Virus record (IMG/VR): IMGVR_UViG_3300042691_029454
Span: 1 to 26,581 of that record
Direction: 5' to 3' (one strand)
DNA: 26,581 nucleotides
Source: a virus
Position numbers and translations under genes: made by a program. Positions 1 through 7,626 of this stretch are shown here, one piece after another; position 1 is the first letter of the stretch, and every line of letters begins with the position of its first letter. Below the pieces are notes generated by a model, which saw only the letters and a program-made list of their open reading frames with translations, ran no database searches and was not told the DNA's origin.

Positions 1-191
1 TTAATCTTGTAAAATCAACAGCATCCGCTACTAATACAAATAAAATTATTCATAATTTAACAATCCCAGCAGGTGAAACATTCACGTTTGATGCAGAAAA
101 AATTGTATTAGAGGCAGGAGATAAAGTAGAAGCTATTGCAGATACAAATACACGATTAAGCGTTACAGTTTCATCATTGAGGGTAGCGTAA
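1..191 (+). CDS. C-terminal part of a small phage virion protein (5' end outside window)
   Basis: An open frame enters from the left edge (first complete codon at position 3) and ends at TAA 189-191. About 62 residues are visible. They include the stretch IPAGETFTFDAEKIVLEAGD and are rich in beta-prone residues. The pattern (a hydrophobic strand, then IPAG, then a K-I-V-L-E-A-G-D-like segment and an Ile/Val-rich end) resembles the C-terminal half of the 109-aa protein at 3295-3624, where IIPPGSSLRVVN and GEKLIMATENQLLVRA fall in the same order. I infer that the two are paralogous small structural proteins. The downstream gene begins 2 bases after this stop, so the two are probably co-transcribed and translationally coupled. 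No start codon or N-terminus can be assessed. Confidence 0.7.
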   Translation, partial: NLVKSTASATNTNKIIHNLTIPAGETFTFDAEKIVLEAGDKVEAIADTNTRLSVTVSSLRVA

Positions 192-192
192 T

Positions 193-957
193 ATGAGATT
201 TCTAAAAAAATCTCAACTTAGTCCGTATAATGTCAAGGACAACGGTGTTGCTATTGACCATAACAGACAAATTATTATGGAGTCAACAAATAGCTTGTTG
301 ATACCAAGTGGTCCTAACGGCTCACGTCCCGCAACTCCAATTGAAGGACACATACGTTACAATGAAACTGCGGGTGAATTAGAAGCACGTCAAGGTGGTG
401 CATGGAGACAATTTAGATATAAAGAGTCAGGCGGCATCACACAACAAACATTGGGTACAGGTGACTATGTTGAGACAACATTTGGGCCATTGAGTCCAGC
501 TCCACCCACAACCGCAGCAAGCGGAACAACTTGGACTGGAGCAAACTTATTGGTCATTGTTGAAAATGTGATTCAGTTGTTTAACACAAACTACACCATT
601 GTTCAAAACCCAGCCAATGTAACAGCGTCCGTTATTTCTTTCAATAGTGCGTCAAAATTTATTATTAGCAGTAGTACTGCGGTAGTAAATTTTATTGACA
701 AGGGATTTAGAATTGATCAAAAGATTGTTGTGACTGGATCTGCAAACAACAATGCTACATTTACTATTACCAACGTGCTAGAAGATATATTAACAGTTGC
801 AGAAACTGTTAATAGCGAAGCAGCCGGAGCAGCAGTTTCTATTGTTGGTCTAGCAAGTGATGATTTGACACCATACACAACAGGTTATTATTGTGTGTTT
901 GGTGAAGCAGTTCCAAGTTTAAAACCAGTCACCGTATTACACGGTTTTGACCAGTAA
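193..957 (+). CDS. Conserved virion structural protein, 254 aa, with a central variable-looking domain
   Basis: The protein opens with MRFLKKSQLSPYNVKDNGVA, and residues 25-36 read RQIIMESTNSLL. Residues 52-72 carry a block (HIRYNETAGELEARQGGAW) of the type found near the ends of marine phage fibre proteins, where an R-Y-N turn is followed by a small Trp motif. Residues 119-140 (LLVIVENVIQLFNTNYTIVQ) and the C-terminus (VTVLHGFDQ) resemble blocks I recall as conserved in a T4-like cyanophage structural family. Between them, residues about 142-218 form a separate beta-rich domain with NNNATFTITNV and TVAETV motifs. It looks like an insertion between the conserved blocks. The start follows the previous stop by 1 base, with GAGGG at 179-183 as a weak ribosome site. 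A virion or tail role is inferred from family resemblance and neighbours. The exact function is unknown. Confidence 0.75.
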   Translation: MRFLKKSQLSPYNVKDNGVAIDHNRQIIMESTNSLLIPSGPNGSRPATPIEGHIRYNETAGELEARQGGAWRQFRYKESGGITQQTLGTGDYVETTFGPLSPAPPTTAASGTTWTGANLLVIVENVIQLFNTNYTIVQNPANVTASVISFNSASKFIISSSTAVVNFIDKGFRIDQKIVVTGSANNNATFTITNVLEDILTVAETVNSEAAGAAVSIVGLASDDLTPYTTGYYCVFGEAVPSLKPVTVLHGFDQ

Positions 958-967
958 GGAGTAAAAT

Positions 968-2113
968 ATGCCAGTATCAGGCGGCGGCGGACCTCCAAGC
1001 GGACCATTATATAATCCAGCTCCAGTAAGCTACACTGGTAATGGTAGTCTTGGTCGTATCAGTGGAAAGCTTCTAAGCGCCAACTTGATCCGTGATGGTG
1101 TTGACCTCACTTTTAGAAACGGTCCAACAGATCCTGATTTAGTTTACTTTGACGTAACTGGCAACAAGCTGGGATTTAACACTGACAATCCTCTTTACGA
1201 TTTAGATGTTAATGGTCTTTTAGATACTAACATACTAAGCATTACAACAACTGCCACAATTGGCAATGTTAAAATCAATGCAGATGGATCTTTTAGCACA
1301 GTTACTGGTGCATTGAATATTAGTCCACTAGGGACTACACCTACAATTTCACATGATAGACTTACAACAAGTTTATTACAAATCAACGATAACTTTATTA
1401 GTGCAAATGTTACTGATGGTAACGTAATATTTGACCCCAACGGCAGCGGCGCAATCAATTTACAAAGCAATGTGGTTAATACTGGTGGAATTGATGTTAC
1501 TGGAAATATCAACATCCAAGGGAATTTATCCTATGGTGGTAGCTTAATACTGGGTGATGCCGCAGGAGACGCACTAGACTTTAATGGCGAATTTGACAAA
1601 GCTCTTTTGCCAGGAGTTGACAATTATTATAACTTGGGCGCACCAGGCAAGGCATGGGCATTGTTGCGAGTAGCCAACGCTGAAATTGGAAGTTTAAGTC
1701 AAAATTCTATCCTTGTAGACAATAAATTATACATTGCCAACAGTGCAAATGACATCGCTGCCACGCAAGGTAATGATCCAATTTATATCAACCCAGATAC
1801 AAGAGTTATCTATTTAGAAGATTTTAAAATAGAAAATAATATAATCACAAATCAACTTAATACCCCAGTAACCTTTACTTCTACTGGTACAGGATACCTT
1901 CAATTTACTGACACAAATGCATTTATTATTCCAGTTGGAGACAATTCTCAACGCGGTTTTACTGAAGTTGGCGAGACACGATGGAATACTGAAGTAGGAT
2001 ATATGGAATGCTTTGATGGCTCAGTATACTATGTTGCTACGGGCCCTGGAGAATTTTTAACTCCAGAAGACATGCAAGAACTTGGTAACGTTTACAGCAT
2101 TATCCTGGGCTAA
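968..2113 (+). CDS. Fibre-like virion structural protein, 381 aa (paralogue of the next gene)
   Basis: After a Gly/Pro-rich start (GGGGPPSGPLYNPAP, residues 5-19) comes a conserved module at residues 27-70: GRISGKLLSANLIRDGVDL, then YFDVTGNKLGFNTDNP and DLDVNG. It is shared with the 351-aa product just downstream. The middle is made of short beta repeats of the NGSGAINL and NINIQGNL kind. Around residue 223 sits YYNLGAPGKAWALLRV, a variant of the DLGSxxKRWxxLY fibre motif. Near the C-terminus an ETRWNTEVGYMECFDG block precedes a hydrophobic end (NVYSIILG). There is a strong AAGGAG ribosome site overlapping the previous stop at 955-961. The fold suggests a trimeric beta-fibre or a baseplate-associated fibre protein, but no catalytic motif is visible. 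The role is inferred. Confidence 0.75.
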   Translation: MPVSGGGGPPSGPLYNPAPVSYTGNGSLGRISGKLLSANLIRDGVDLTFRNGPTDPDLVYFDVTGNKLGFNTDNPLYDLDVNGLLDTNILSITTTATIGNVKINADGSFSTVTGALNISPLGTTPTISHDRLTTSLLQINDNFISANVTDGNVIFDPNGSGAINLQSNVVNTGGIDVTGNINIQGNLSYGGSLILGDAAGDALDFNGEFDKALLPGVDNYYNLGAPGKAWALLRVANAEIGSLSQNSILVDNKLYIANSANDIAATQGNDPIYINPDTRVIYLEDFKIENNIITNQLNTPVTFTSTGTGYLQFTDTNAFIIPVGDNSQRGFTEVGETRWNTEVGYMECFDGSVYYVATGPGEFLTPEDMQELGNVYSIILG

Positions 2114-2125
2114 TTTAACCAATCC

Positions 2126-2133
2126 GATAAATA
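2126..2133 (+). promoter_or_regulatory. Late-promoter-like element GATAAATA
   Basis: The octamer GATAAATA lies in the 118-base gap before the 351-aa gene. The known T4 late promoter core is TATAAATA, and related TAAATA-containing late elements have been described in T4-like cyanophages. The identical octamer recurs at 3988-3995, and a one-base variant lies at 17984-17991, each in a gap between genes. From here the start codon at 2232 is 98 bases away, so the transcript would have a long leader. Assignment is by motif and position only. Confidence 0.5.
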
Positions 2134-2231
2134 CTTTTACTGTAAAGACAGACCATGTTTTTGCGATATTCAACTGTGGTAAACCCGCAATGTAAGGTGG
2201 TTAACCGTGAAACACGGGGTTAAGGAGAGCT
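2134..2231 (+). promoter_or_regulatory. Long structured leader before the 351-aa gene
   Basis: These 98 bases are the longest untranslated stretch ahead of any plus-strand gene here. GTGGTAAACC (from 2176) is nearly repeated as GTGGTTAACC (from 2197), and the two can pair imperfectly (7 of 8 in the GGTNAACC core). A small perfect hairpin follows: CCGTG 2205-2209, loop AAA, CACGG 2213-2217. Its 3' arm lies 4 bases before the strong AAGGAG ribosome site at 2222-2227. No T-run follows, so it is not a typical intrinsic terminator. A role in translation control or RNA stability is a guess. Confidence 0.35.
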
Positions 2232-3287
2232 ATGGCTATTGGTCGCATTTCAGGTCCGCTCTTAAAGTCAAACTTGATCCGTGACGGGGTCAACTTAGCC
2301 TTTGAGACCGACTTATTATTTCTTGATGTTAATAACTCTCGTATAGGGGTGAACACTGCCAGTCCGACGACAGATTTGGATGTTAACGGTACAACCCGCA
2401 CTACTAACTTAACCATAAATGATCAACTAGATGTAGGCAATTTGCACATTACTGACAATACAATAAGCAGTGATTTGTCAACAATTACATTTAGTCCAGC
2501 AGCAACAAACCCAACAATATACCATGCTAAATTGCAAGTGGATGACTTGCAATTTACTACCAACACGATTTCTACAACAGTAACTGATAGAAATTTAGAT
2601 ATCAGTGCAAACGGATCTGGAGTAATTAACCTAGTAGCAAACACTAATGTTACTGGAAATTTAGATGTTACAGGAGATGTAACAGCTACTGGAAATATTG
2701 TAGTTGGCGGAAATATCACAATTGGTGATTCAACTACAGATACTATCACAGTTAATGCTAGCATTACCAGCGACCTAGTACCAACAACCACCAACACCTA
2801 CGACATTGGTTCTCCTGATTTACAGTGGAATAACTTGTATGTTAGTAATGTGTTTGCAGATACTGCAAACTTAGTTTCACTATCTATTGGACAGTTAATT
2901 TTTAATGGTAATGAAATCAATACTACTACAGGACAAGATTTATATCTAAGAGGTGCTGGAACTGGTGGTGTAATATTAGATAATATCAAAATTCTTGGTA
3001 ATACAATTACTAATATTGCCAATAACGCAATTACAGAAATTGCACAATCAGGAACTGGCTACTTTAAAATTGTAGGTACAAACGGTTTTGTACCCCCAAG
3101 AGGAACTGAATTGCAACGTCCTTCCCCATCCAATTCTGTGCTGGGCATGACACGATACAATATTGTATCAAAAGCATTAGAAGTATTTGACGGTGTAGGT
3201 TGGTCTAGTCCATCAGGTTCTGCTGGTGCAGTTTCAGCTCAAGTTGCTGAAGATACAGCAATCTCTTTTGCAATATCATTAGGATAA
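2232..3287 (+). CDS. Fibre-like virion structural protein, 351 aa
   Basis: The N-terminal 50 residues carry GRISGPLLKSNLIRDGVNL, then LLFLDVNNSRIGVNTASP and DLDVNGT. This is the same module as in the 381-aa gene upstream, and I recall it as conserved in marine T4-like phages. Then come alternating short beta motifs (NGSGVINLVANTNVTGNLDV) typical of phage fibre shafts. YDIGSPDLQWNNLYVSNV (about residues 191-208) is the fibre motif often seen as DLGSxxKRWxxLY. The C-terminal part contains LGMTRYNIVSKALEVFDGVG and a hydrophobic end, ISFAISLG. The start is set by AAGGAG at 2222-2227. This is probably the first gene of a small unit with the 109-aa and 116-aa genes. It is a structural protein, with the exact place in the virion unknown. 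Confidence 0.75.
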   Translation: MAIGRISGPLLKSNLIRDGVNLAFETDLLFLDVNNSRIGVNTASPTTDLDVNGTTRTTNLTINDQLDVGNLHITDNTISSDLSTITFSPAATNPTIYHAKLQVDDLQFTTNTISTTVTDRNLDISANGSGVINLVANTNVTGNLDVTGDVTATGNIVVGGNITIGDSTTDTITVNASITSDLVPTTTNTYDIGSPDLQWNNLYVSNVFADTANLVSLSIGQLIFNGNEINTTTGQDLYLRGAGTGGVILDNIKILGNTITNIANNAITEIAQSGTGYFKIVGTNGFVPPRGTELQRPSPSNSVLGMTRYNIVSKALEVFDGVGWSSPSGSAGAVSAQVAEDTAISFAISLG

Positions 3288-3294
3288 TAAGAAC

Positions 3295-3624
3295 ATGGCA
3301 ACGACATTTAAAAACGTAGTAGTAAAAGGTGTTGGGACTAATCTAGCAACGCTAGTACAAACAACCAACTTAACAAGATGCACAGTTATTGGTTTAAGTT
3401 TAACTAATATCACTGGAAGTAATACCATTGTAGATGTACTAGTTGAAGATGACACAAGCACACAAGGCTATTATGTGAAGGGCGTTATTATCCCTCCAGG
3501 TAGTAGTTTAAGAGTTGTAAACCAAGGCGAAAAACTTATTATGGCCACAGAAAATCAGTTGCTAGTTCGTGCAACTCAGCCCAATAGTATTGATGCTATT
3601 GTAAGTTTCGTTGAAATTTATTAA
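3295..3624 (+). CDS. Small virion structural protein, 109 aa
   Basis: A compact, beta-rich protein without signal peptide, membrane segment or cysteine-rich motif. Residues 11-60 alternate short strands (LATLVQTTNLTRCTVIGLSL, then SNTIVDVLVEDD). Residues about 65-90 hold VIIPPGSSLRVVNQGEKLIM, followed by a Val/Ile-rich end. It resembles the fragment at the left edge of the window, which suggests gene duplication. The gap from the previous gene is 7 bases and the ribosome site is weak (AGGATAATAAGAAC), so translation may depend on coupling to the upstream gene. Small beta proteins next to fibre genes in T4-like phages are often virion components. I cannot name it. Confidence 0.7.
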   Translation: MATTFKNVVVKGVGTNLATLVQTTNLTRCTVIGLSLTNITGSNTIVDVLVEDDTSTQGYYVKGVIIPPGSSLRVVNQGEKLIMATENQLLVRATQPNSIDAIVSFVEIY

Positions 3625-3635
3625 GGTACTAGATT

Positions 3636-3986
3636 ATGACATATTTTTTAGGTAATAGTGCAGCAGACCTACTACAAGGTAAACCAAGATACTTTTACGG
3701 ACTACGTAGAAGTGATGCTGGCGATGTTTATATTGATCGCATCGATCAATTAAATGGAGAAGCAGTTGTAATTAATAACCCAGGTGACTCGAACGAAAGT
3801 TACGAAAAGTTTGCAGTGGGTTTGGATTTTTTAAATGGACGTGCAGTTAATCACGAATTAGTGTATGCAAATCTCAAATACGAACAGTATCGCTGGGATG
3901 ATAGACTTTTAAGTTATTACATTGACGAAGATGGTAATTTAGCAGTGCTGGTAGGCGAGGATCGCATATACCCAGCTGATGTATAA
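3636..3986 (+). CDS. Conserved small structural protein, 116 aa
   Basis: The protein is acidic and Tyr-rich: LQGKPRYFYGLRRSDAGDVY at residues 13-32, then VINNPGD, a GLDFLNGRAVNHELVYANL segment and a C-terminal YEQYRWDDRLLSYYIDEDGN block. I recall similar RYFYGLRR and YEQFRWDD signatures in hypothetical or structural proteins of marine T4-like phages, always near fibre and baseplate genes. AAGGT overlapping the preceding stop (3623-3627) serves as the ribosome site. The gene is the last of its unit, because a late-promoter-like element begins 1 base after its stop codon. No enzymatic motif is seen. Virion association is inferred from family memory and position. Confidence 0.75.
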   Translation: MTYFLGNSAADLLQGKPRYFYGLRRSDAGDVYIDRIDQLNGEAVVINNPGDSNESYEKFAVGLDFLNGRAVNHELVYANLKYEQYRWDDRLLSYYIDEDGNLAVLVGEDRIYPADV

Positions 3987-3987
3987 A

Positions 3988-3995
3988 GATAAATA
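3988..3995 (+). promoter_or_regulatory. Late-promoter-like element GATAAATA
   Basis: Identical to the octamer at 2126-2133, in the 33-base gap before the 1196-aa adhesin gene. The spacing from the element to the start codon is 24 bases, nearly the same as at 17984-17991 (23 bases). That fits transcription starting shortly before the AGAGGA ribosome site at 4005-4010. It would drive the adhesin cassette (4020 to about 17963), inside which later gaps are too short for a separate promoter. Confidence 0.55.
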
Positions 3996-4019
3996 AAAAA
4001 TAGTAGAGGAAATTCAAAA

Positions 4020-7000
4020 ATGGCTGAATTTAAAATTGGTAGATTAAGATTTGTATGGCGCGGTGTCTGGACAATTGGTTACGACTATGTCAAAGACGAC
4101 GTTGTACGTGTAGGCGGTAGTTCGTATGTTTGCGTTACTGGGCATCAATCCAGCGGCGCTTTCAGCACTGACGCCGCAAATTGGGAAAGAATGCAAGAAG
4201 GTATTCTTTACAGAGCAGCATGGGCTCCAGCAACAATTTATGAAAACAACGACATTGTTGTATACGGTGGTATTGCGTATATTGTTACAACAGCGCATAC
4301 TAGTATATCAACATTTGAACCAGCTAAGTTTTCAGTAATAGTACAAGGTTTTGATTATAAAGGTGTTTGGAGCGGCAGTAGCGTACTTTACAAGTTAAAC
4401 GACTTGGTCAAATATGGCGCAAACGTTTACTTATGTACCACTAGCCACACAAGTTCAGCATCGTTTGATGCCACCAAGTTTAGTTTATTTGTACCAGGTC
4501 TTGAGTTTGAAGACGCATGGAGTAATTCTACTACATATCAAACTGGTGATATTGTAACATATGGTGGTTACGCTTATGTGTCACAACAGAATCACAGTGG
4601 CCAAACTCCTTCTACAGCAACAGCATACTGGGAATTATTGACAACTGGGTACAGAAACCAAGGCACTTGGAACTCAGTAACTAGTTATAAAGTTGGTGAT
4701 GTAATACAGTTTGGTGGAAATACTTACGAAGCAATTGTTGATAACAGCAACACAGTGGCAACCAATACTGGCTTTTGGAGACTAATTGTACAAGGTCTAA
4801 ACTTTATTGGTAACTGGGCAACGGCTCAATCATATAGAATTGGTGATGTTGTTAATTACGGCAGCAGCAGCTATCGTGTTAAAGTATCACACACTTCAGG
4901 CAACACTGGTGCATTACGTCCAGACTTGGACATTGGCGGAACAAACTACGGCTTGTTATCAGAAGGCGACAGCGCCGCCGTAACACTAAACCGTGGCGAT
5001 TTAATTGCTCGCGGCGCAAGTGCAAATTACAATCTTCCAGTTGGAACAGCGGGACAAGTATTACGTTCAGACGGAACAGATCCAGTATGGGCCACATTTG
5101 GTGCAAGAACAAAGGTTTATTATGTAGCACCAGGCGGTACTGATGCCGCTGGATTTGGTACAACAATTGATCGTCCTTGGGCAACTATTGCATATGCTTG
5201 TGCTAACGTAACAGGTACAGCAACTATTAGTGTTAAAACTGGCACTTATGCCGAAGCACTTCCAATTGTAGTTCCAGCTAACGTTTCATTAGTTGGTGAT
5301 GAATTACGTACAGTAATTGTTACACCACAAAGTGGTGATGCAGCCAAAAACATGTTCTACATGAGAAACGGCTCTAACTTACGCAACATTACAATGAGTG
5401 GCTTGGTTAACACATTAGCAGCGGCTGGTGCAAGCGGAACACAACGCACACAAAGTTCATTTGTTAGTTTAGATCCTGGAACAGGCCCAAGCGATACTAA
5501 TGTTTGGATTACTTCTAAGTCTCCATATATCCAAAACTGTTCAACATTTGGTACAGGAGTATGCGGATTAAAAATTGATGGAACGTTACACAACGGCGGT
5601 AACAAATCCATGGTAGCAAACGACTTTACGCAGATTATTGATCTTGGTATTGGCGTATGGTTAAATGGTAAGGCCAAAGCAGAACTTGTTTCAGTGTTTA
5701 CATATTTCTGCTACATGGGTTATTTGACAACAAACGGCGGAACAATTCGCGGTGTTAACGGTAATAACTCATACGGTACATACGGTGCTGTTTCTGAAGA
5801 CGGAGATCCAACAGAAACTCCAGCAACAGGAACTGTCAACAATCAAAACAATGAAGCACTAGTAGGCGCAGTACTAGCTGGCGGCAGTCAAGTTATTCAA
5901 CTTGAAATACTAAACGGCGGTGAAGCGTATACAAGTTCATCAGTTGTTATTGCTGGCAACGGCGCTGGAGCAAATATTACAGCGCAGTATGCTAGTGGAG
6001 CAGTTTCAAGAATTGATATAAGCAATCAAGGTTTAGACCATAAGTTTGCATTAAACAATGCACAAACTGGTACAACTACAAGTATTACACTAGGTTTAAC
6101 AGACCAAACTGCAACTAACGCATATAACGGCATGAGAATTACTCTTATTGACGGCACTGGTGTTGGACAAACCGGTATTATTAGCGCATTCAACGGCGGT
6201 ACCAAAGTTGCAACTGTTACTACTGAAACTGGATCATCTGGTTGGGATCACTTGATCTCTGGTACTGCAATTGAAACAGTGTTAAATGAAACAACACGCT
6301 ACAGAATTGAACCACGTGTACGTTTATCAGGCGGAACTGCTCCAGCAGTTGAAGCTAAATTACGTGCAGTTGTTGAAGCTGGAAGTATCACAGCTATCCA
6401 CATTTTAGACGGCGGTTCAGGTTATAATGCAAGTAACTTACCAGCAATTGTTATTACAGATCCAAATGCTAGTGTACTAGCAGTTGCAACTGTTGTAGTT
6501 AAAAACGGTGCAATTACAAGATTTACATATACTAACAGAGGAACTTCATACACTACTGCCAGCGCAACAATAACTGGTGATGGTTATGCAGACATTTTAC
6601 AAACTGGCGGATTCTTAAAAGTAAATGGATTAGTAGCAGCACCTAAAGCAGGTAGTAACCTTACAATTGCCGGTCAAACTACTACATTTAGAATTGTGGC
6701 ATTCCAAGACCAAAGCGGCACAACACCTAATATTTCTGGTACAATTCGTATTAGTCCGTTTATTAGTACAGCGCCAGCTCAAGGGGCAGTTGTTACATTT
6801 ACAGAACGTTATTCAAACGTTCGTTTAACTGGACATGACTTCTTGAACATCGGTACTGGCGGACTTACAACAACCAACTATCCAGATACCCCAAGTCAAT
6901 TACCAAATCAAGCAAACGAAGTTGTTGAATATGGCGGTGGGCGTGTGTTCTATACCAGTACTGACCAAGATGGCAACTTTAGAGTTGGTGAGCTGTTCCG

Positions 7001-7610
7001 AGTAGAACAAGCAACTGGTATTGCTACATTGAACGCTGATGCGTTCAACTTGAGTGGTTTGAACGAATTGCAATTGGGTTCGGTGGCCTTAGGCGGCAGC
7101 GGCGTAAGCATTAGAGAATTTAGTGCAGACACACTAATGACCGCAGCAAGTGATGCAATTGTTCCAACTCAACGAGCTGTTAAAACATTCGTTGAAAATA
7201 TTATTGGAGCTGGCGGATCAAACTTGGTTGCTAACTCAATTACTGTTGGTGGTATGACTTTAGACAGTAATGTAATTACTGCCACTGGTGCGTTAGATCT
7301 AATCCTAACAACTATTGATCCAACAGCTGGAATATTGTTTAACAGAATTCCAAGAACAAGTATTGCACCAACACTTGGTACACACTTAACAAACAAGACT
7401 TACACTGATTATACATACGCTCCAACAATTCAAAATCTGAATTTTACAGTAAGAACTGGTAGAATTTCTTATGATGAAGAACACGCAGACTCAGCAAATA
7501 CTGTGACACACACTATTGATTCTAACACTATTAGAGATCAAGCGTATATTGGTCAAGTAAGATCCAGTTTTTCTATCAATGCTTCAGGGCATTTGATAAT
7601 TACAATGTAA
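4020..7610 (+). CDS. Tail-fibre/adhesin, 1196 aa: six sugar-binding-like repeats, beta-helix, GSGY repeats, fibre C-terminus
   Basis: Residues 10-314 are six repeats of about 50 residues with the pattern W-G-x-W ... Y-x-x-x-D-V-V-x-x-G-G-x-x-Y-x-C. They resemble family 5/12 carbohydrate-binding (chitin-binding-like) modules. Residues 325-360 hold a GDLIARG to GTAGQVLRSDGTDPVW linker common in fibres. Residues 365-600 look like a DUF1565/pectate-lyase-type right-handed beta-helix, with YYVAPGGTDAAG, PWATIAYA, SPYIQNCSTFG (501-511) and NGNNSYGTYGAVSEDGD (580-596). Residues 620-880 contain GG-x-x-Y/GSGY repeats also found in the 2289-aa protein. Residues 976-1060 hold VFYTSTDQDGNFRVGELFRV and the VPTQRAVKTFV motif, and the protein ends in a short beta tail. 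I see no clear catalytic residues, so binding rather than cleavage is favoured. It is probably the first gene of the adhesin unit. Confidence 0.8.
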   Translation: MAEFKIGRLRFVWRGVWTIGYDYVKDDVVRVGGSSYVCVTGHQSSGAFSTDAANWERMQEGILYRAAWAPATIYENNDIVVYGGIAYIVTTAHTSISTFEPAKFSVIVQGFDYKGVWSGSSVLYKLNDLVKYGANVYLCTTSHTSSASFDATKFSLFVPGLEFEDAWSNSTTYQTGDIVTYGGYAYVSQQNHSGQTPSTATAYWELLTTGYRNQGTWNSVTSYKVGDVIQFGGNTYEAIVDNSNTVATNTGFWRLIVQGLNFIGNWATAQSYRIGDVVNYGSSSYRVKVSHTSGNTGALRPDLDIGGTNYGLLSEGDSAAVTLNRGDLIARGASANYNLPVGTAGQVLRSDGTDPVWATFGARTKVYYVAPGGTDAAGFGTTIDRPWATIAYACANVTGTATISVKTGTYAEALPIVVPANVSLVGDELRTVIVTPQSGDAAKNMFYMRNGSNLRNITMSGLVNTLAAAGASGTQRTQSSFVSLDPGTGPSDTNVWITSKSPYIQNCSTFGTGVCGLKIDGTLHNGGNKSMVANDFTQIIDLGIGVWLNGKAKAELVSVFTYFCYMGYLTTNGGTIRGVNGNNSYGTYGAVSEDGDPTETPATGTVNNQNNEALVGAVLAGGSQVIQLEILNGGEAYTSSSVVIAGNGAGANITAQYASGAVSRIDISNQGLDHKFALNNAQTGTTTSITLGLTDQTATNAYNGMRITLIDGTGVGQTGIISAFNGGTKVATVTTETGSSGWDHLISGTAIETVLNETTRYRIEPRVRLSGGTAPAVEAKLRAVVEAGSITAIHILDGGSGYNASNLPAIVITDPNASVLAVATVVVKNGAITRFTYTNRGTSYTTASATITGDGYADILQTGGFLKVNGLVAAPKAGSNLTIAGQTTTFRIVAFQDQSGTTPNISGTIRISPFISTAPAQGAVVTFTERYSNVRLTGHDFLNIGTGGLTTTNYPDTPSQLPNQANEVVEYGGGRVFYTSTDQDGNFRVGELFRVEQATGIATLNADAFNLSGLNELQLGSVALGGSGVSIREFSADTLMTAASDAIVPTQRAVKTFVENIIGAGGSNLVANSITVGGMTLDSNVITATGALDLILTTIDPTAGILFNRIPRTSIAPTLGTHLTNKTYTDYTYAPTIQNLNFTVRTGRISYDEEHADSANTVTHTIDSNTIRDQAYIGQVRSSFSINASGHLIITM
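4047..4961 (+). repeat. Six tandem sugar-binding-like repeats (protein level, about 50 aa each)
   Basis: Repeat starts are near residues 10, 61, 111, 161, 211 and 261 of the 1196-aa protein. Each has an opening Trp (GVW, AAW, GVW, DAW, GTW, GNW), a Tyr-x-x-x-Asp-hydrophobic-Val core (KDDVV, NNDIV, LNDLV, TGDIV, VGDVI, IGDVV), then Gly and an aromatic residue. DNA identity between copies is low, so the array is not a recent expansion. Confidence 0.75.
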
Positions 7611-7626
7611 GAATTAAGGACTCGAT

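Noticed and set aside
5110-5820. Active depolymerase (pectate-lyase type) in the 1196-aa protein
   Set aside because: The beta-helix pattern is present, but I could not identify a convincing catalytic acid cluster, so I keep it as a structural or binding domain.
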